Source: Parasitella parasitica (taxonomy: Eukaryota; Mucoromycota; Mucoromycetes; Mucorales; Mucoraceae). Taken from it: a stretch of DNA of 56,704 nt. Of this stretch, positions 20,321 to 32,280 are shown in pieces (positions within the stretch are counted from its first letter, which is position 1; the number at the start of each line of letters is the position of its first letter). The DNA lies in the NCBI GenBank assembly GCA_025201805.1, contig MU619251.1, forward strand, positions 1 to 56,704. The letters run 5' to 3'. Both the position numbers and the translations under genes were made by a program. The notes below the pieces were generated by a model. That model worked only from the letters and a program-made list of their open reading frames with translations. It did not search any database and had not been told where the DNA came from.

Positions 20321-22053
20321 GCCAATCCAAACTTACGCCGAATTCGTGTTGTTTGAATACACTTTCAATATGTAATTGCCTATGCCTGGAAGATCTACTG
20401 GGCCACGTTCTGTCAAAGAGTAGGGCATACGCTTCATAACTTCAAGCAGCTCTTCTCTGGTAAGGTCATTTTCATCGTCGTGATTACCAAACACAACAGC
20501 CCAGGGGATCTTTCTTTTGACGACAGGTTCCGCAAACTTGAAAGTAGCAGCTCTGGCATCACTAACACCTCCTCCATTGATGTTGTCTCCAGAAAATACT
20601 ACGAGATCTGGTTCTTCTCGATCCAACATTCTTTCCATGTATTCAATTGTGGTGGCATCTCCATTGCAATCCATCTAAGAAAAGTTGGGCTTAGTGCCCC
20701 AGAGCATAAAGTACATGGTTTACTACATGCAGCATTACATACATCCACAGGAATATCTTGGCATGATCCTTCCTCATTTGTAAAATGCAAATCTGCCAAT
20801 TGCAAAATCTTGAATTCTCCATTATCATTGAAAGACAAAGGCTTCAGTTTTGGTAGCGCTGAAGCCTGTCTGTTAACAACAAGAAAAATACCCCTACCCC
20901 ATCTTCAGCTCTACGTACCTGTAAATCCTTTCTTAAAGTACAAAAAAGTAGGCTCGCCAAACCCTTCTTTACCTTCTTTTGCGCTGTTCAGGTCTACATT
21001 GATTTTGGACCATCCAAAAGGTGTAACAGCATATTTGCCAAATTCAATGGCCAACTCTTGTACAGCATCTCGCTTGACATCTGGATTGGATGGAGTAGTT
21101 TTGTACCATAAATAAATGGCATCGCCTCGGAGGATTGAATTCAAATTGACATCCACTTTTGTATAGCCTTGGGGCGGCGTTTGCTTGTTTAGAATCACTA
21201 CAACACTGTGCATGTGTATATTCGTGTTGAGTAGATGTATTACACTTTATACAGGGCATGGCAGTATTTACTCTGTAACAGGATCTGCCCTGGATTCTCT
21301 CTTGTAAAAAAGATAGACGCTCATCCCAACCACGACACCTTTGTTTAAATCCTTCTCCACTCTCTCCCAACCCTACCAACAGACATTTGGATCGTGATGC
21401 ATAGCAAAGTCAACTTGGGAAACTTACGTCCATAAAGCAGTTACTAGTAAAGCACTGTTTTGCAGTAATTGATGTTATTGGATCTACAGTGATCTGGTTG
21501 GTTGCTTTGCACTAGTAAATCGCATGCTGTTGGACTCACTTTTTGGACCATCTTGGCTGTAATACATGAACAGAGGAAAACCAGCTACACCTTGATTCAA
21601 ATCAACTGGAATCCGTTTATACTCTGCAGAAACCAGAGGACTTGTGCCTTGCTTGACGATTATAGACGTGATTGGATTCTTTGAGATCGATATGTCTTTT
21701 GTATAGTAGAGCCACAACGATGTCTCGTCGTGTTGCTGCTGCCCACTGTTCAAGTCGACGTTGATTTTGGTCCATTTAGCAAGGTTGGGTATATGGGAGT
21801 CGTTGTTTCCTTGCACTATCTGCAGTTCAGTGATTGGGCTTTGGTCATCATGTTGTTTATAATGAAGATAAACAGAACCGGCGCCATCAACTCCTTGGTT
21901 CAAATCTGTTGGTATTTTGTAGTAGCCAGGGTAGTTGGCGCAAGCGTGGTTGGCATCACAAGATACAATCTTTATGTCAGTAATATAGGCATTAGAGGCT
22001 AAAGCTAGGCTCGATATTAGCAACAACACTGCTGTCAAGCGAAATTTCGTCAT
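19510..22053 (-). CDS. Secreted calcineurin-like phosphatase with N-terminal beta-prism (MABP-type) repeats
   Basis: About ten exons: 22053-21540, 21483-21428, 21372-21272, 21205-20919, 20858-20743, 20674-20337, 20251-20075, 20004-19892, 19822-19809 (14 nt) and about 19748-19510. A signal peptide (residues 1-22) is followed by some six copies of a repeat with I/V-x-x-DLN-x-G (for example YKRIPVDLNQGVAG) and an L-(F/Y)-x-Y-Y/K ending. This is the pattern of MABP-like beta-prism modules. The C-terminal half is a metallophosphatase: ADLHF, SGDN, GNHDD, FFHIPIW and SGHDHVNDYC, closest to Dcr2/PAP29-type enzymes. All metal ligands are present. The junction between the 14-nt exon and the last exon cannot be joined in frame with GT-AG (see findings), so the model is incomplete there or the gene carries a 1-nt lesion. 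Confidence 0.85.
20290..20316. repeat. CT dinucleotide microsatellite in a phosphatase intron
   Basis: A perfect TC/CT run of 27 bp lying within the intron between the sixth and seventh exons of the phosphatase gene, where it reads GA on the coding strand. No coding effect is expected. Confidence 0.95.
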
Positions 22054-22580
22054 CAGTTAGTTACTATGGAAAAAGAGAATGGTATTTTGCAGTGGTGTTG
22101 GTGGTGTGTGTGTGTGAGAGAGAGAATTGGAATACCGCATTCATTCAATCTGTTGATGCTTCAGTGATTGACAACATTGGAGCGTGTAATGATAACGAAT
22201 GATGTGCGTGTCATACAGTCTATTGGCTCCAGTTGTAAATAGAGCCGATCGGCTTAGTAAATCAAGACTAAAAGATAAATAAACATGCTTCCATGCCCTG
22301 TGTTCCTTTTTTCATATCTTGGAAGCAAGAACCATGGCCAGGTTTTGAAACGAGAGAAAGCGTTGATTCCTTGGTTTTTGTTGTTGTTTTTTTCCCTTTT
22401 GTCATTTCCTCTACTTTTATATAGTCGTATCATTAAGAAGTATATGTAAGTTTAAAAATAAACAAAAGTGGCGTTTCGTTACACATTTCGATGGATAAAT
22501 AGCTTGCGCTTAAATTCTAATTCATTTTCCTTTGCATCTCTGCTTCTTGTTCTGCCTGGCCTTACATTTCACCCTAAAAC
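22054..22580. promoter_or_regulatory. Divergent promoter region, phosphatase / Rho GEF
   Basis: 527 bp between outward-facing starts. A short GT/GA dinucleotide run is present near 22105-22125, and pyrimidine-rich leader precedes the Rho GEF start. No specific operator was recognised. Confidence 0.4.
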
Positions 22581-25500
22581 ATGTCTCCTTCTCCAAAAGA
22601 TATCCGAAAAAGCCCTTCGCTGGAAAACCTGTACAAGGATCTGCACCTCTACATGAAGGAACTAGATAAAGAAGCTGTAAGTCAGATAAAAACGACCTTT
22701 TGACTAGACTAGACTAAAGGGCCGTAAATGTAGACTGCAACATCAACGCCTGCAAACACCAAGAATACCGAGCCAAAAAGCACACAACCCCCCTTCAGCT
22801 TCAAGATAGCAGGCGCCCTGATGGACGATACCGACGCAAGCAGCAGCTCTTCAGCGACAATAGCCTCCACTTCCACTGCTCGGATATCTTGCTCGGACGA
22901 TCAATGCCACGACAAAGACAAACCACCTGCCCAATTGGCAAACCCAGCAACCGCCTTCCTGTCAGAGCTGTCGAAGCTGTTTGTGCTAAGGGTAAAGGCA
23001 TTGATAAAGTCTCGAAACATATTCTGTTCGACCGAATACCCGAAAAGCTTCACTGGACAAGAAGCTGTGGATACCCTCATTCTTATTATAGGTCTCGACT
23101 GGAGCAGAAAGGAATACAGGGACCTGGCACGCTTGATGATGCATATTCAAGACCCAGCACTATTCTCGCCCATTGCGTATTCCTATAAATCGCTCAATAA
23201 CAACACACTCTACGATTCTCCAAACGAGGCATATTCCCTGGGTGAAGGCATACAAGATGACAACACGGCGTTTACTCAGTCATTAATCATGCCATTGATG
23301 GACTGTTACACCCCACTCTGTATTAAAGGTGCATCGAATGGCTGCTATGCTCCCACCTGTCCAAACAGAGGCACTCAACTACTCTTCAGATCCAACATTA
23401 TCAATGTATGTAAGCAACAGCGGCATGTCTATAAACATCTTGACGACAGACTGATCTTTTCGTATACCGTAGAAGGAGTTGCAAAGAAACATGTCGCTAA
23501 CGTCTTCCATGGCATCGTCTCAGGACACGGTAAATTTACAGACTCAAAAAAAAAAAAACTCTCACTTTATCATTTACTGATAACCGATTTGCATATAGCT
23601 GGTATCGAGATGCTGGTCAAACACGGTATCACGTGAGGTACTGCAGAAAACCTCTTCCAGAGAGATGAAGAGACAGGAGGCTATATACGAGATGATTTAT
23701 ACAGAAGAAGACTACGTTCGAGATCTCAACTTACTGGATGAGGTATGTGCTTTTTTTTTCAGTTTGCATGATACACAACAGGCAAACTCATTCTCTACTC
23801 TCCGCGTGCATATGGTAGTTGTTTGCAAAACCACTTGTACAAGCGCAGTGTATAGAACTTGAAAGACGTCAAGCGTTTTGCAACGAAATATTTGGGAATT
23901 ATGCAGAAATCGCAGAGATACACCGCAACATGTATCGAGATTTGCGAGATCATCAGCTAGCAAGCCAAGAAATGGACCTTGAGGCTGGAGGCGTTGGCTT
24001 TGTAGACGAAATTGGGAGCATAGTGCTTCGCCATGTCGATCAATTTATGCATGCCTACACAACGTATGGCCCGCATTTTATCTTGGCTGAATATGCTGCA
24101 AAGAGAGAGGCGGCCAATAACATTTTATTTCAGAACTTTATCCGAGAAAAGGAAAAACAAGCAGAGACGAGAAAGTTGCCCTTCCGCCATTTCATCATTC
24201 TACCCATCACACGGTTGCAGCGCTATCCTCTACTGCTCGATGCCATTCTGAAACGAACAGTAAACGAAACTGAAAAGCAGACACTCACGAAATGCATTGA
24301 GGGCATCAGAGCTGTCGCTTCCATCGTTGATAGCTTGACAGCAGAAGCCAAGAAAGTGCTGCGTTTGCGAGAGATTAATGACAAGATTCGCTTCAAACCA
24401 AATTATCCGTCCTTTGATTTGGACTTGCTAAACCCCGGCCGGCAGTTAGTGTATGAGGGCTCCCTGAAGCGTCGCTCACATCTGGTGGTTGAATCTGTCG
24501 ATATTCATGTCTTCCTATTTGACCACTTACTGCTGATGACGAGACCAAAGTGCTCTTCAGACGTCTCGAAAGAAGTAGAGTACTACATGCTCTCCAAAAA
24601 TCCAATACCGCTGAGCTTGCTGGTTGTCAATGATGTGGCCGAGAATTTCATCTTTAGCCCCTTCAGATCCACCAAGGGGGTGAACATAAGCAGCGCCAGC
24701 ACTGCTACTCTGTCGTCTTTGATACCCTCGTCACCATTGACGCCGCAAACAGTTCCACTTCAAAGCTCGGCAGTGGCAACGACAACGGCGTCCATAGCAG
24801 CCAACACTCAGTATATAAATCAATCCTCACTCAATATCCGACACCTGGGTAGACATGGAGGAGAATATATTTTGTACACAGAAACCCCAAGCTCGCGTTT
24901 GATCTGGAAGGAGAATATCATACGGGCGCAGTCTGATTTGGCATTGAAGGAAGAGCCCAACAATGCTTTTAAAGTATCTACCATCAGCGACGCTAAATTT
25001 GCTATACAGATTTCGTTCGCTTTATCTTTGCTTTATTTGATTTGTATAAACTATTGCACTGTCAGGAACACCGAACAACCATGGAAAAGTGACATGTATT
25101 GCCTCATTTGGTAAGTGACAAGTAGTGCTATTCACAAACAACATGGATAAGAAGATGTACGGTATGCTCATTTGTTTGTATATGTTTACGTTTCATAAAT
25201 AGTCGGGAGCAAAGGAATGAACATGGTGGCACTTGGTACACAGCAAGGCATTTGGATGGGAAAGGAAGGTGATACAAATGGCTTGACAAGAGTCTTGACG
25301 GTGAATGATGTAACACAGATCGGTGTGCTGGAATCACAAAATATCTTCTTGGTGTTGGCTGGTAAGTGATATAAAAAAGCTTTCTTTTTGTATATGGATT
25401 AATAAGCGGGCATTACAGACAAAGCATTAACAGCGTATCCTCTGACCCAACTGGACCCTACTTCGCCTGCATGCATTTCGACGTCCTTCAAAAGTAAAAA

Positions 25501-26448
25501 GACAGCAGCTTCAGCAGAGAAAGGTGCCGTGAGCTTTAGAGTGCTGGGAAATCGCGTTTCCTATTTCAACTCTGGCACTTGTAATGGAAGAACACTAATT
25601 GTCGCCATGAAAAGAAAAGGGCCTGACAGCCATTTCAAAGCATACGAACCGATCTGTGGCGATTTAAATGACTCGAGGAATGCAAAGTATTTGGTAACAA
25701 AGTCTTCATTCATGAGCAAGCCTGCATCGTGGTTCAAAATATGCAAGGTGAATAGTAAATTAGAATACAGTTGGCATGGCAGTGGTGCTAATCTACTTGT
25801 AGGAATTTTATATTGGCACTGCTTCTTCAGCAGTGCACTTTTTGAAGTCCAAGCTCTTGGTAGCTTGTAGTCGAGGCTTTGAAATCATTGATCTAGATCA
25901 TCTCAGCGAAGTTGCGCCAAATCTTCCGGATTTGAAGCATCGCGATTTCCATTTCATTGCTGCAGACGCAAAACCTTTGAATATATTCAGATGCAACGAG
26001 AACTTTTTAGTGTGCTATGATAAGTTTGCTTTTATGATTACTACGCATGGTGATTATGTCAAAGAGTTTAAAAGGTAAATACATTGCACATATCGAGTAG
26101 AATCGACGTACTAACATTACCACAGAATCGACTGGGAGGGCCATCCTCATGCAGCGGCGTATCATCATCCTTATGTGCTAGCATTCGACCACAGATTTAT
26201 AGAGATTCACCATGTTGAAACAGTAAGTAATTGTGCACGCAGATCATATGCTTGTATATGTATAATTGGATTAACGCTCATCACAGGGCAAGCTGGTGCA
26301 AGTTGTTGTCGGTGATAACACTCGCCTATTGACCTCATCTTTCAATAATACAAATACAACCACATCCAATATTTATGGTCTGATAACCCATCAATTCAGA
26401 ATAGAATACCAGCATATCTTTAAGCTAGAGCCCCTATTTTCATCTTGA
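22581..26448 (+). CDS. Rho1-type guanine nucleotide exchange factor (DEP-DH-PH-CNH; Rom2/Rgf-like)
   Basis: Exons: 22581-22676, 22734-23405, 23473-23529, 23599-23742, 23819-about 25037, about 25066-25110, 25203-25361, 25419-25747, 25803-26074, 26126-26223 and 26287-26448, about 1080 aa. After a Ser/Thr-rich N-terminus, residues about 107-185 form a DEP domain (KSFTGQEAVDTLI). The DH domain starts at KRQEAIYEMIYTEEDYVRDL and includes LPITRLQRYPLLLDAIL. A PH domain follows (YEGSLKRRSHLVVES...LIWKENI). The rest is a CNH/citron domain (GTQQGIWMG...LVACSRGFEIIDL). This order is that of fungal GEFs that activate Rho1 at the plasma membrane for glucan synthesis and cell integrity signalling. The junction near 25037-25066 does not keep frame with canonical sites and needs transcript data. 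Confidence 0.93.
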
Positions 26449-26822
26449 TTTATGTATAGCATATCCTCTCTCTTTTATACTTGCAATTTTAGTAATTGGC
26501 AACCAACAACTGCAAACGTTTTTAGAAACACAAGGAAATAAAACTAAATCTTCATTGTACATGTAACTATAAATCTGTGTGGCCTTGTCATATACTAGGC
26601 ACTTATAAAGAAACCGGAGAAAGGCATACTAGATGGTGCCAAAACAGATATTCCATGCATACTATTTCGTGATTTTATTTGATGACAAGCCAACTAAAGT
26701 GCAATTCCAACTTTGCCAACATTTTGTTAGACTCCAATTAAACAGCTATGCTCATCCCGAGGTGTACTTTTAAGCGAAAAATGCTCATGAACTAAATTTA
26801 TTAACTGCTACAACTTAAAGTT
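26449..26822. other. Convergent 3' intergenic region
   Basis: 374 bp between the 3' ends of the Rho GEF and the thioesterase genes. It presumably holds both poly(A) regions; nothing else is seen. Confidence 0.5.
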
Positions 26823-27108
26823 TTATAATCTAGAGTCAATATTATACTTTGTATGAGAACCCGAGTAGCATAAACGGTTCTTTTGGTCGTAGACTTTTGT
26901 AAAGATGTTGGCCAAGTTCTTTCCAACTCTTTGCACTTCACATTCAAGACGGATAACATCACCTTCAGACACACCGCTTAAATAAGCTACTGAAAGATCT
27001 GTCGAGACGCCAATCATGCTCCATTGCTTTCCTGTGCCCACTAAAATTGCAAAACTACTGCAGATATCGATCAATGTAGCCACACAACCACCATGAAGAT
27101 TGCCTAGC

Positions 27109-27148
<40 letters not shown>

Positions 27149-27383
27149 TTGCTAGATGTTAGATTTCCCCTCCTGCATACACAGACAAAGCACTCAACTG
27201 ATTACAATGGCGTTCCTCAACTTTGAATTCCCAAGTCAGGACATTGGGCTTGGCGGCAGTGATACTAAGATACTTTTCAACGCCATGCTCCCAAAAAGTA
27301 GGACCGTCTGCCTTTTTGTTGTAATAGTCCACCATGTCTTGGAGCTTGGGGTATTTAGTGGCAGCATCTTTAGTAATTTGCAT
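26823..27383 (-). CDS. Hotdog-fold acyl-CoA thioesterase (THEM2/ACOT13-like)
   Basis: Exons 27383-27199 and 27108-26823 (90-bp intron containing a TA microsatellite) give 156 aa. The hotdog-fold signature is LGNLHGGCVATLIDICSSFA, in which HGG marks the active-site loop of the PaaI/4HBT thioesterase superfamily. It is followed by VSTDLSVAYLSG and EVQRVGKNLANI, as in ACOT13-like proteins. The length suits the family. These small enzymes hydrolyse medium- and long-chain acyl-CoA, often in mitochondria. No clear targeting peptide is seen, so location is left open. It is divergent from TIM8, with 326 bp between starts. Confidence 0.9.
27112..27144. repeat. TA dinucleotide microsatellite within an intron
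   Basis: A perfect run of AT/TA of about 33 bp just inside the acceptor end of the thioesterase intron. Confidence 0.95.
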
Positions 27384-27709
27384 TTTTTCAACAAGGTAAT
27401 AGGATGAAAAGGAATGGTATTAGGCGCCTTGATCATTTATATATGTATATATATTTTTTTTTCCCATTTAGATCGCTCTTGGAACAAATCTATGACTAAT
27501 GCTATTCTCAGGTTTGTCCTCCCCCCCCCCCCCCCCTCAAATGTTCAGATGCGGTGAAAAGCATCGTCTTTTGGTAAAGACTCGTAGAAGCATGTCTGTT
27601 GGGGCCCAGTCACGGCTACAACAGCGTTAACGTTTGGCAGGTTTTGAGCTTGGGTCCATCTCTCTCTCTATTTTTTTTTCTTTTTCTTTTTTCTTCTCAA
27701 ATAACAAAG
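27384..27709. promoter_or_regulatory. Divergent promoter region, thioesterase / TIM8
   Basis: 326 bp between outward-facing starts. It contains a C16 tract (27521-27536) and a pyrimidine-rich leader directly upstream of TIM8. Confidence 0.45.
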
Positions 27710-28121
27710 ATGTCTCAACCTCAATTCAGCGAAAACGACCAACGCGAACTTGCTCAGGTAAATATTTGAAAGAAATGGAGGGATTCGCCTGATTGCGATG
27801 TTGAGAAGAAATTTGAAATGGCTGACATTGGGCTGTGTAGTTTCTCGAAGCCGAGCAAGCTAAAGCCCGTGTTCAAGAAACTGTCCACAGCATGACAGAC
27901 AACTGTTGGGTATGTGATTGATTTGTACTATGCACAACGGAATAGACAAGAGAGAAAGAGAGAAATGTTGACATGTGGGCTAGGATAAATGCATCTCAAA
28001 GATCAACAACAAAATGGACCGTTCCGAAGAGGCATGTCTGGCCAACTGTGTCGATAGATTCTTGGACACCAGTTTATTCATTGTCAAGCGCTTGGAAGAT
28101 ATGAGGTCAAGTGGCATGTAA
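27710..28121 (+). CDS. TIM8: TIM8, mitochondrial intermembrane-space small Tim chaperone
   Basis: Exons 27710-27757, 27841-27909 and 27984-28121 give 84 aa. The twin CX3C motif of small Tim proteins is complete: CWDKC and CLANC, separated by 16 residues. They form two disulfides in the intermembrane space. The flanks FLEAEQAKARVQETVHSMTDN and ANCVDRFLDTSLFIVKRLE match Tim8 better than Tim9, Tim10 or Tim13. Tim8 pairs with Tim13 to escort hydrophobic precursors to TIM22. The gene is convergent with the REX1-B gene, with an 89-bp gap holding a TA run near 28180-28197. Confidence 0.93.
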
Positions 28122-28210
28122 ATATGGACATTAGACAATAACAGTAGAATAAATTTATACATATTTGCTTCCTTTTTTTTATATATATATATATATATTT
28201 TTTGGGCTAT

Positions 28211-28868
28211 TTAACAAATGAGGGATGCTACACCATGCATTTCCTCTCGAAGTTCATCCCAAATCTCATAAACCTTGTCAACAATCTCCTTGATACTGGC
28301 ATAGACAGAATGTGAGATTAATAATACTTGGGGGTCTTGTCGTTAAATCCTACCTTTCTTTCTCTTGCTTGATAGTCTCGTCAAAATCTTTGTCTGACTC
28401 CTTGGACTGTATTATCAAGATTTGTAAGTTGGCAGTCTTTTCAACATGCAAATGTGTATATAAATCAGTTTCTGTTTTATCATCTAATCGGTTCACGTTG
28501 TTTACCTTTGCCAACCTTTCTTTTTCAACCTTTTGCAATTCTCGAATGCTGCCGCCGATAACTTGGTCAGATTTACTGACCTCTTTCTCTACGTTCTGGA
28601 TTTCTTGCGAAACATCTTGGAAGCCCTCGGTCACGATCTTGCAAACAGAATGGTATTGTTCTGCAGGACATTTGCCACACAAATAGTCTTGGAAAGCGCT
28701 GTCGACCCTCATTAATCGTCCTGATCACGTTCGTCTTGTTGAAAACAAAGCTTACATGTCAAATTCTCGGTATAATTCCATGCGAGTATCTTGCGCTTTT
28801 AACAGTATCTGGAGTTGCTTGGATAAAGCTTCATTCTTGGCTAGAATTTCGTTCTTTGCTTCAACCAT
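28211..28868 (-). CDS. REX1-B domain protein (putative DNA repair factor)
   Basis: Exons 28868-28756, 28707-28354 and 28295-28211 give 183 aa. The central part LLKAQDTRMELYREFD, then a short linker, FQDYLCGKCPAEQYHSVCKI and VTEGFQDVSQEI fits the REX1-B family. That family was named after the Chlamydomonas gene required for excision repair and includes a small vertebrate protein. The C-terminal half is helical and charged, probably a coiled coil. The molecular role of the family is poorly known, so a repair role is by homology only. Splice signals are good for the second intron; the first acceptor (TTAATGAG) is weak but keeps frame. Confidence 0.75.
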
Positions 28869-29199
28869 CTTGTAAAGAAAAAAAGATGGAAAGTGAATCT
28901 TGCCATGCAACTTTTTTTTGTTTGTAAGGGTTTCTTTGAGCGGAGTGCGTGAATTTAAACAAGAGACAACTCGGAAGCTGTTGCTGGGTACGGGATGCAG
29001 AAATAGCAGCATGCCATTTTGGAAAATGCCAATTGAGAGGCGTAATAACAGTTAAAGAGAGAGTGATATAGCCAAGCAATAACGAGCATATATGAGCCTG
29101 AATCTCTGAAAAATTAAATGGTGAGCATAAATGCTAAATCGCATACAAACAACTGCTGTAATACTGTAGTTATGTTTTAAAAGCATATTTTATCTTTGT
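28869..29199. other. Short intergenic spacer
   Basis: 331 bp between two minus-strand genes (the dioxygenase 3' end and the REX1-B start). It should hold the REX1-B promoter. Nothing specific is recognised. Confidence 0.45.
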
Positions 29200-30900
29200 T
29201 TATTTCTCTTTCTCATCTTCTTTTAAATCATATTCAAAAGAGACATCCCATCGAGCACCAGGGGATCTTGCACTCACATACTTTACAAATCTCATTACAT
29301 TCTCGTCTCGCAAAACCAAAGACAGTTCATTGGATCCAGCTGCCATAGTTAGCAAAGCACCATCCTCGTCGTTGAAACGATAAGTGGCAGGGTCGTCATC
29401 ACCCTCATGAGCAGCCATATAACATTCATAACCACCAAATTCGCAAGAATCCCACTTTTCTGCGGCTTCAGCGTTGGGAGTGGTGGCCAAGCAAAGAGTA
29501 GCGTCTAAAACAGGCTGACCACGAAGATTGGTAGTGGCCAATGTGAAATCATGTCCAGGGCGGAAGCGGCGAGCCGTCCCTCTATGCCCTGTAGGAATCA
29601 ACTGCGATAGGACAGCTAACCAGCGACGGAAGGCCTCGCTCTTAAAATAAGAGCGCAACTGATCAAACAAGACAGAAGTATCCTCACCGGGCTGTATCTC
29701 TTCCGCTAATTTGAGGAAACGTTGCGAGACAGGAGATCCTTGAACAGCCCAGCCACCACGAACACCGGTTCCGTGTGGAGGCATAACAGCCTTTGTAAAC
29801 CCATCCATCTCATCACACTTGAATGTGGCAGCCTTGATTTTAGCATAGACTTCTTGATTCAGGATATCTTTTAATTGGACTGCTGACTCATCCAAAAACT
29901 TGTCCGTGATTTGAGCAATGAATTTAGTGTTGAGGTAAACGGGATTCATCCAGGTGGCAAGCTCTGTTAGGTCTTCTTCAGTCAAGCCCAAGGTAGCCTC
30001 ATCATCTAACTCAGACTTGTATTGCTCAAAGCTTTCTTTGTCCTCGACAGCAGCCACCAGTTGCTGAAGAGTAGATAGAGACTCGCTCTTTTCAGCGTCT
30101 TTCTTGTAACCAACTTCGCCCTCCTGAGGAAAGTGAAACCAACCTTGAATACTAAGGCGAGGTTTGCCTTCAACAACAACCTCCTCGACAGAATGGAAAG
30201 AGTAGCCTGGTAAAACCGTGAACATGGCAAACTGGTTCCATTGAGGAGGAACAGAAACGGTTGGTTCGTTGGCAGGAGTGTCAGGCTTGACTACAGGGTA
30301 TAATTCCAAGGCCCCACCGAAGGAGGGATCCCAATATTCATCCGGATCACCCAGCATGTACAATATGAATGAGATGCGGCGAGTGCCAATAACATCATCA
30401 TGGTTCAAAAGATGGCAACCTTCAGTGTAGGTGTTGACACTCATGTCCATCTTGGACTCCGATAACAATCCGCATCCCGTTACCTCCGAGACATATTCTC
30501 TAAACTCTTTAGAATAAATGGCGTTACGAAGTTCAAACAGAGCAGAGAGTTCGTCTCGCTCTTTTTCATCAAGACCGTCCATGTTGGCTAGGTCACCGGT
30601 CTGATTGACTTTGTAAATGTCGGTTTCCTTGGTAGTGAAATTAAGCTTGCTAAAGATTTCCTTATGGACACGGCGCAACAAATCATCATTGATCAATTTA
30701 GAGATTTTGCAATGAGGGTAAGGCTTGGAGGCTTCGACAGATTTGCGCACGGCGTCGCGGGATTCCTGATCAAAGAGACCAGGAGCAAATTTGTCCTTGA
30801 CGGATTCACGCATTGTATTTTGCTTCTTTATACGCTTGACATCTGTACGATCCTCAGCGGCAATGCTGACGGCTCTGATCTCGGCAGTAGAAGGTGACAT
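29200..30900 (-). CDS. TPA1: Tpa1/Ofd1 prolyl hydroxylase-like 2-oxoglutarate/Fe(II) dioxygenase
   Basis: Intronless, 566 aa, the usual length of the family. The catalytic domain (about residues 60-260) has the HxD pair in CHLLNHDDVIGTRRISFILY (H167, D169), the distal His in GYSFHSVEE (H236) and the 2-oxoglutarate-binding Arg in KPRLSIQGWFHFP (R248). The second, degenerate double-stranded beta-helix (Ofd1 C-terminal domain) covers about residues 330-560. Known relatives hydroxylate a proline of ribosomal protein uS12 (Tpa1/OGFOD1) and, in fission yeast, control SREBP degradation under low oxygen (Ofd1). Which substrate applies here cannot be read from the sequence. Confidence 0.95.
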   Translation of the reverse strand: MSPSTAEIRAVSIAAEDRTDVKRIKKQNTMRESVKDKFAPGLFDQESRDAVRKSVEASKPYPHCKISKLINDDLLRRVHKEIFSKLNFTTKETDIYKVNQTGDLANMDGLDEKERDELSALFELRNAIYSKEFREYVSEVTGCGLLSESKMDMSVNTYTEGCHLLNHDDVIGTRRISFILYMLGDPDEYWDPSFGGALELYPVVKPDTPANEPTVSVPPQWNQFAMFTVLPGYSFHSVEEVVVEGKPRLSIQGWFHFPQEGEVGYKKDAEKSESLSTLQQLVAAVEDKESFEQYKSELDDEATLGLTEEDLTELATWMNPVYLNTKFIAQITDKFLDESAVQLKDILNQEVYAKIKAATFKCDEMDGFTKAVMPPHGTGVRGGWAVQGSPVSQRFLKLAEEIQPGEDTSVLFDQLRSYFKSEAFRRWLAVLSQLIPTGHRGTARRFRPGHDFTLATTNLRGQPVLDATLCLATTPNAEAAEKWDSCEFGGYECYMAAHEGDDDPATYRFNDEDGALLTMAAGSNELSLVLRDENVMRFVKYVSARSPGARWDVSFEYDLKEDEKEK

Positions 30901-32280
30901 CTTGCAAATCTAATATGAAATAATAAAAAAGTAGAAGAAAAGATGTTATCCAGGTCAAACAGATTGCTGTTTTCTGCCCTTATAAGAAAAGAAGAAAAAA
31001 ATTATATATCGTATGATTCTTGGAGTTTTGTACATTCTACTGGTGGATCTCAATTGTTTTTCAAATTTGGAACAGGTTCTTCGGTCCATCAAAAATCCTA
31101 ACACCATGTTGCTAATCAAGATATAGAAGTTTGAGTTGATGAGTTCTATGAGTAAAAGCAACAACAGCAAGTCAGGAAAAAATGGCTTTCGCTCCTTGTG
31201 TTACGGTTATGGACTAAATCAATGCAGAATTTCATAGCCTCAATGTCACACAGAGGAGATAACTTGGCTGATAAAATCTACGATACCTATCAAATAGCTA
31301 TTGCTTTCTGAATGTGTTTTTACATCAGTAGTGATTTGCTAGGTATCAGCTTATTGTTTACGGCGGGTTCCTCGAAGAAATAACTGTAATTTTTTTTGAA
31401 TGCGGTAAAATAAACTTTGATTTGAGATTCTCAATTTTAACTCACAAACACCATTTTTAATATATTGCAAGAGACTTTTCCTATTATTTTTTGTCATTTC
31501 TGCAGCGCAATAATAAAATTCGATTAGTATTTTTGTTGAGATGCTGAATAAATTGATTTTACATGTTGGGAAAGGACATTTTGGCTTGCAGGTTGGACAA
31601 TTGTTAAAAGTAATGGCTAGTCAATACAATACACATATGGCGCAAAAGAAGGGTGTCGTGATATTTGAATACAAAAATCATAAATACAAGTCTTTTATAG
31701 AGTACATTGCCACTACCAAAAACATAAATACGACATATCCGTAGAAACAAGCTCAGAGAGACGATGCTTTGGACAAATTTGCATGAAAGACACCTACAAA
31801 ATTCTTGTCATACACACATCAATATCATTCACATTTAATGAACATAAGAATTCTTTTTAAAGCGTTAGATACTGTATTACAACGAGAAATATCCATGTAG
31901 ATAACTGACTAAAGTGCACAAAGGCCGAAGATCAATGGCCTTTTACGGTGCATCAGTCTTTAACGACCCTTGATTTCAAGTTAATATGCTTATTGTGATT
32001 GTTCAATTTTGCCATTTTAGCCATTGGGTCATTACAAGCGAGGCAATGTTGATTGTTAAAAGAAATTTGCATCAACTATATAACTGTATCTGTGTGAAAC
32101 TCGATATTGGATTGTGTGGTTTACAAAACGTTGTGCACATATAATCGCCTAATTTAGAGTTTGAGATTATGCTGCTGCCGCTCGTAATTTTCTCCCCCTT
32201 CTTTCTTTTTATTTTTTATTTTTTATTTTTTATTTTTTATTTTATTTTTTTCTTCCTCTATATATAAATAGGAAAATAAT
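30901..32280. other. Intergenic region, no confident gene
   Basis: 1.38 kb. A 67-codon plus-strand frame at 31541-31744 has protein-like composition, but no intron signals, start context or recognisable domain; it may be a relic. Before the PROPPIN start, a T-rich leader contains five repeats of a TATTTTT-type unit (32208-32245). Confidence 0.4.

Noticed and set aside
31541-31744. 67-codon plus-strand frame
   Set aside because: It looks somewhat protein-like but has no recognised motif, splice support or homologue I can name; mentioned only as a possible relic.
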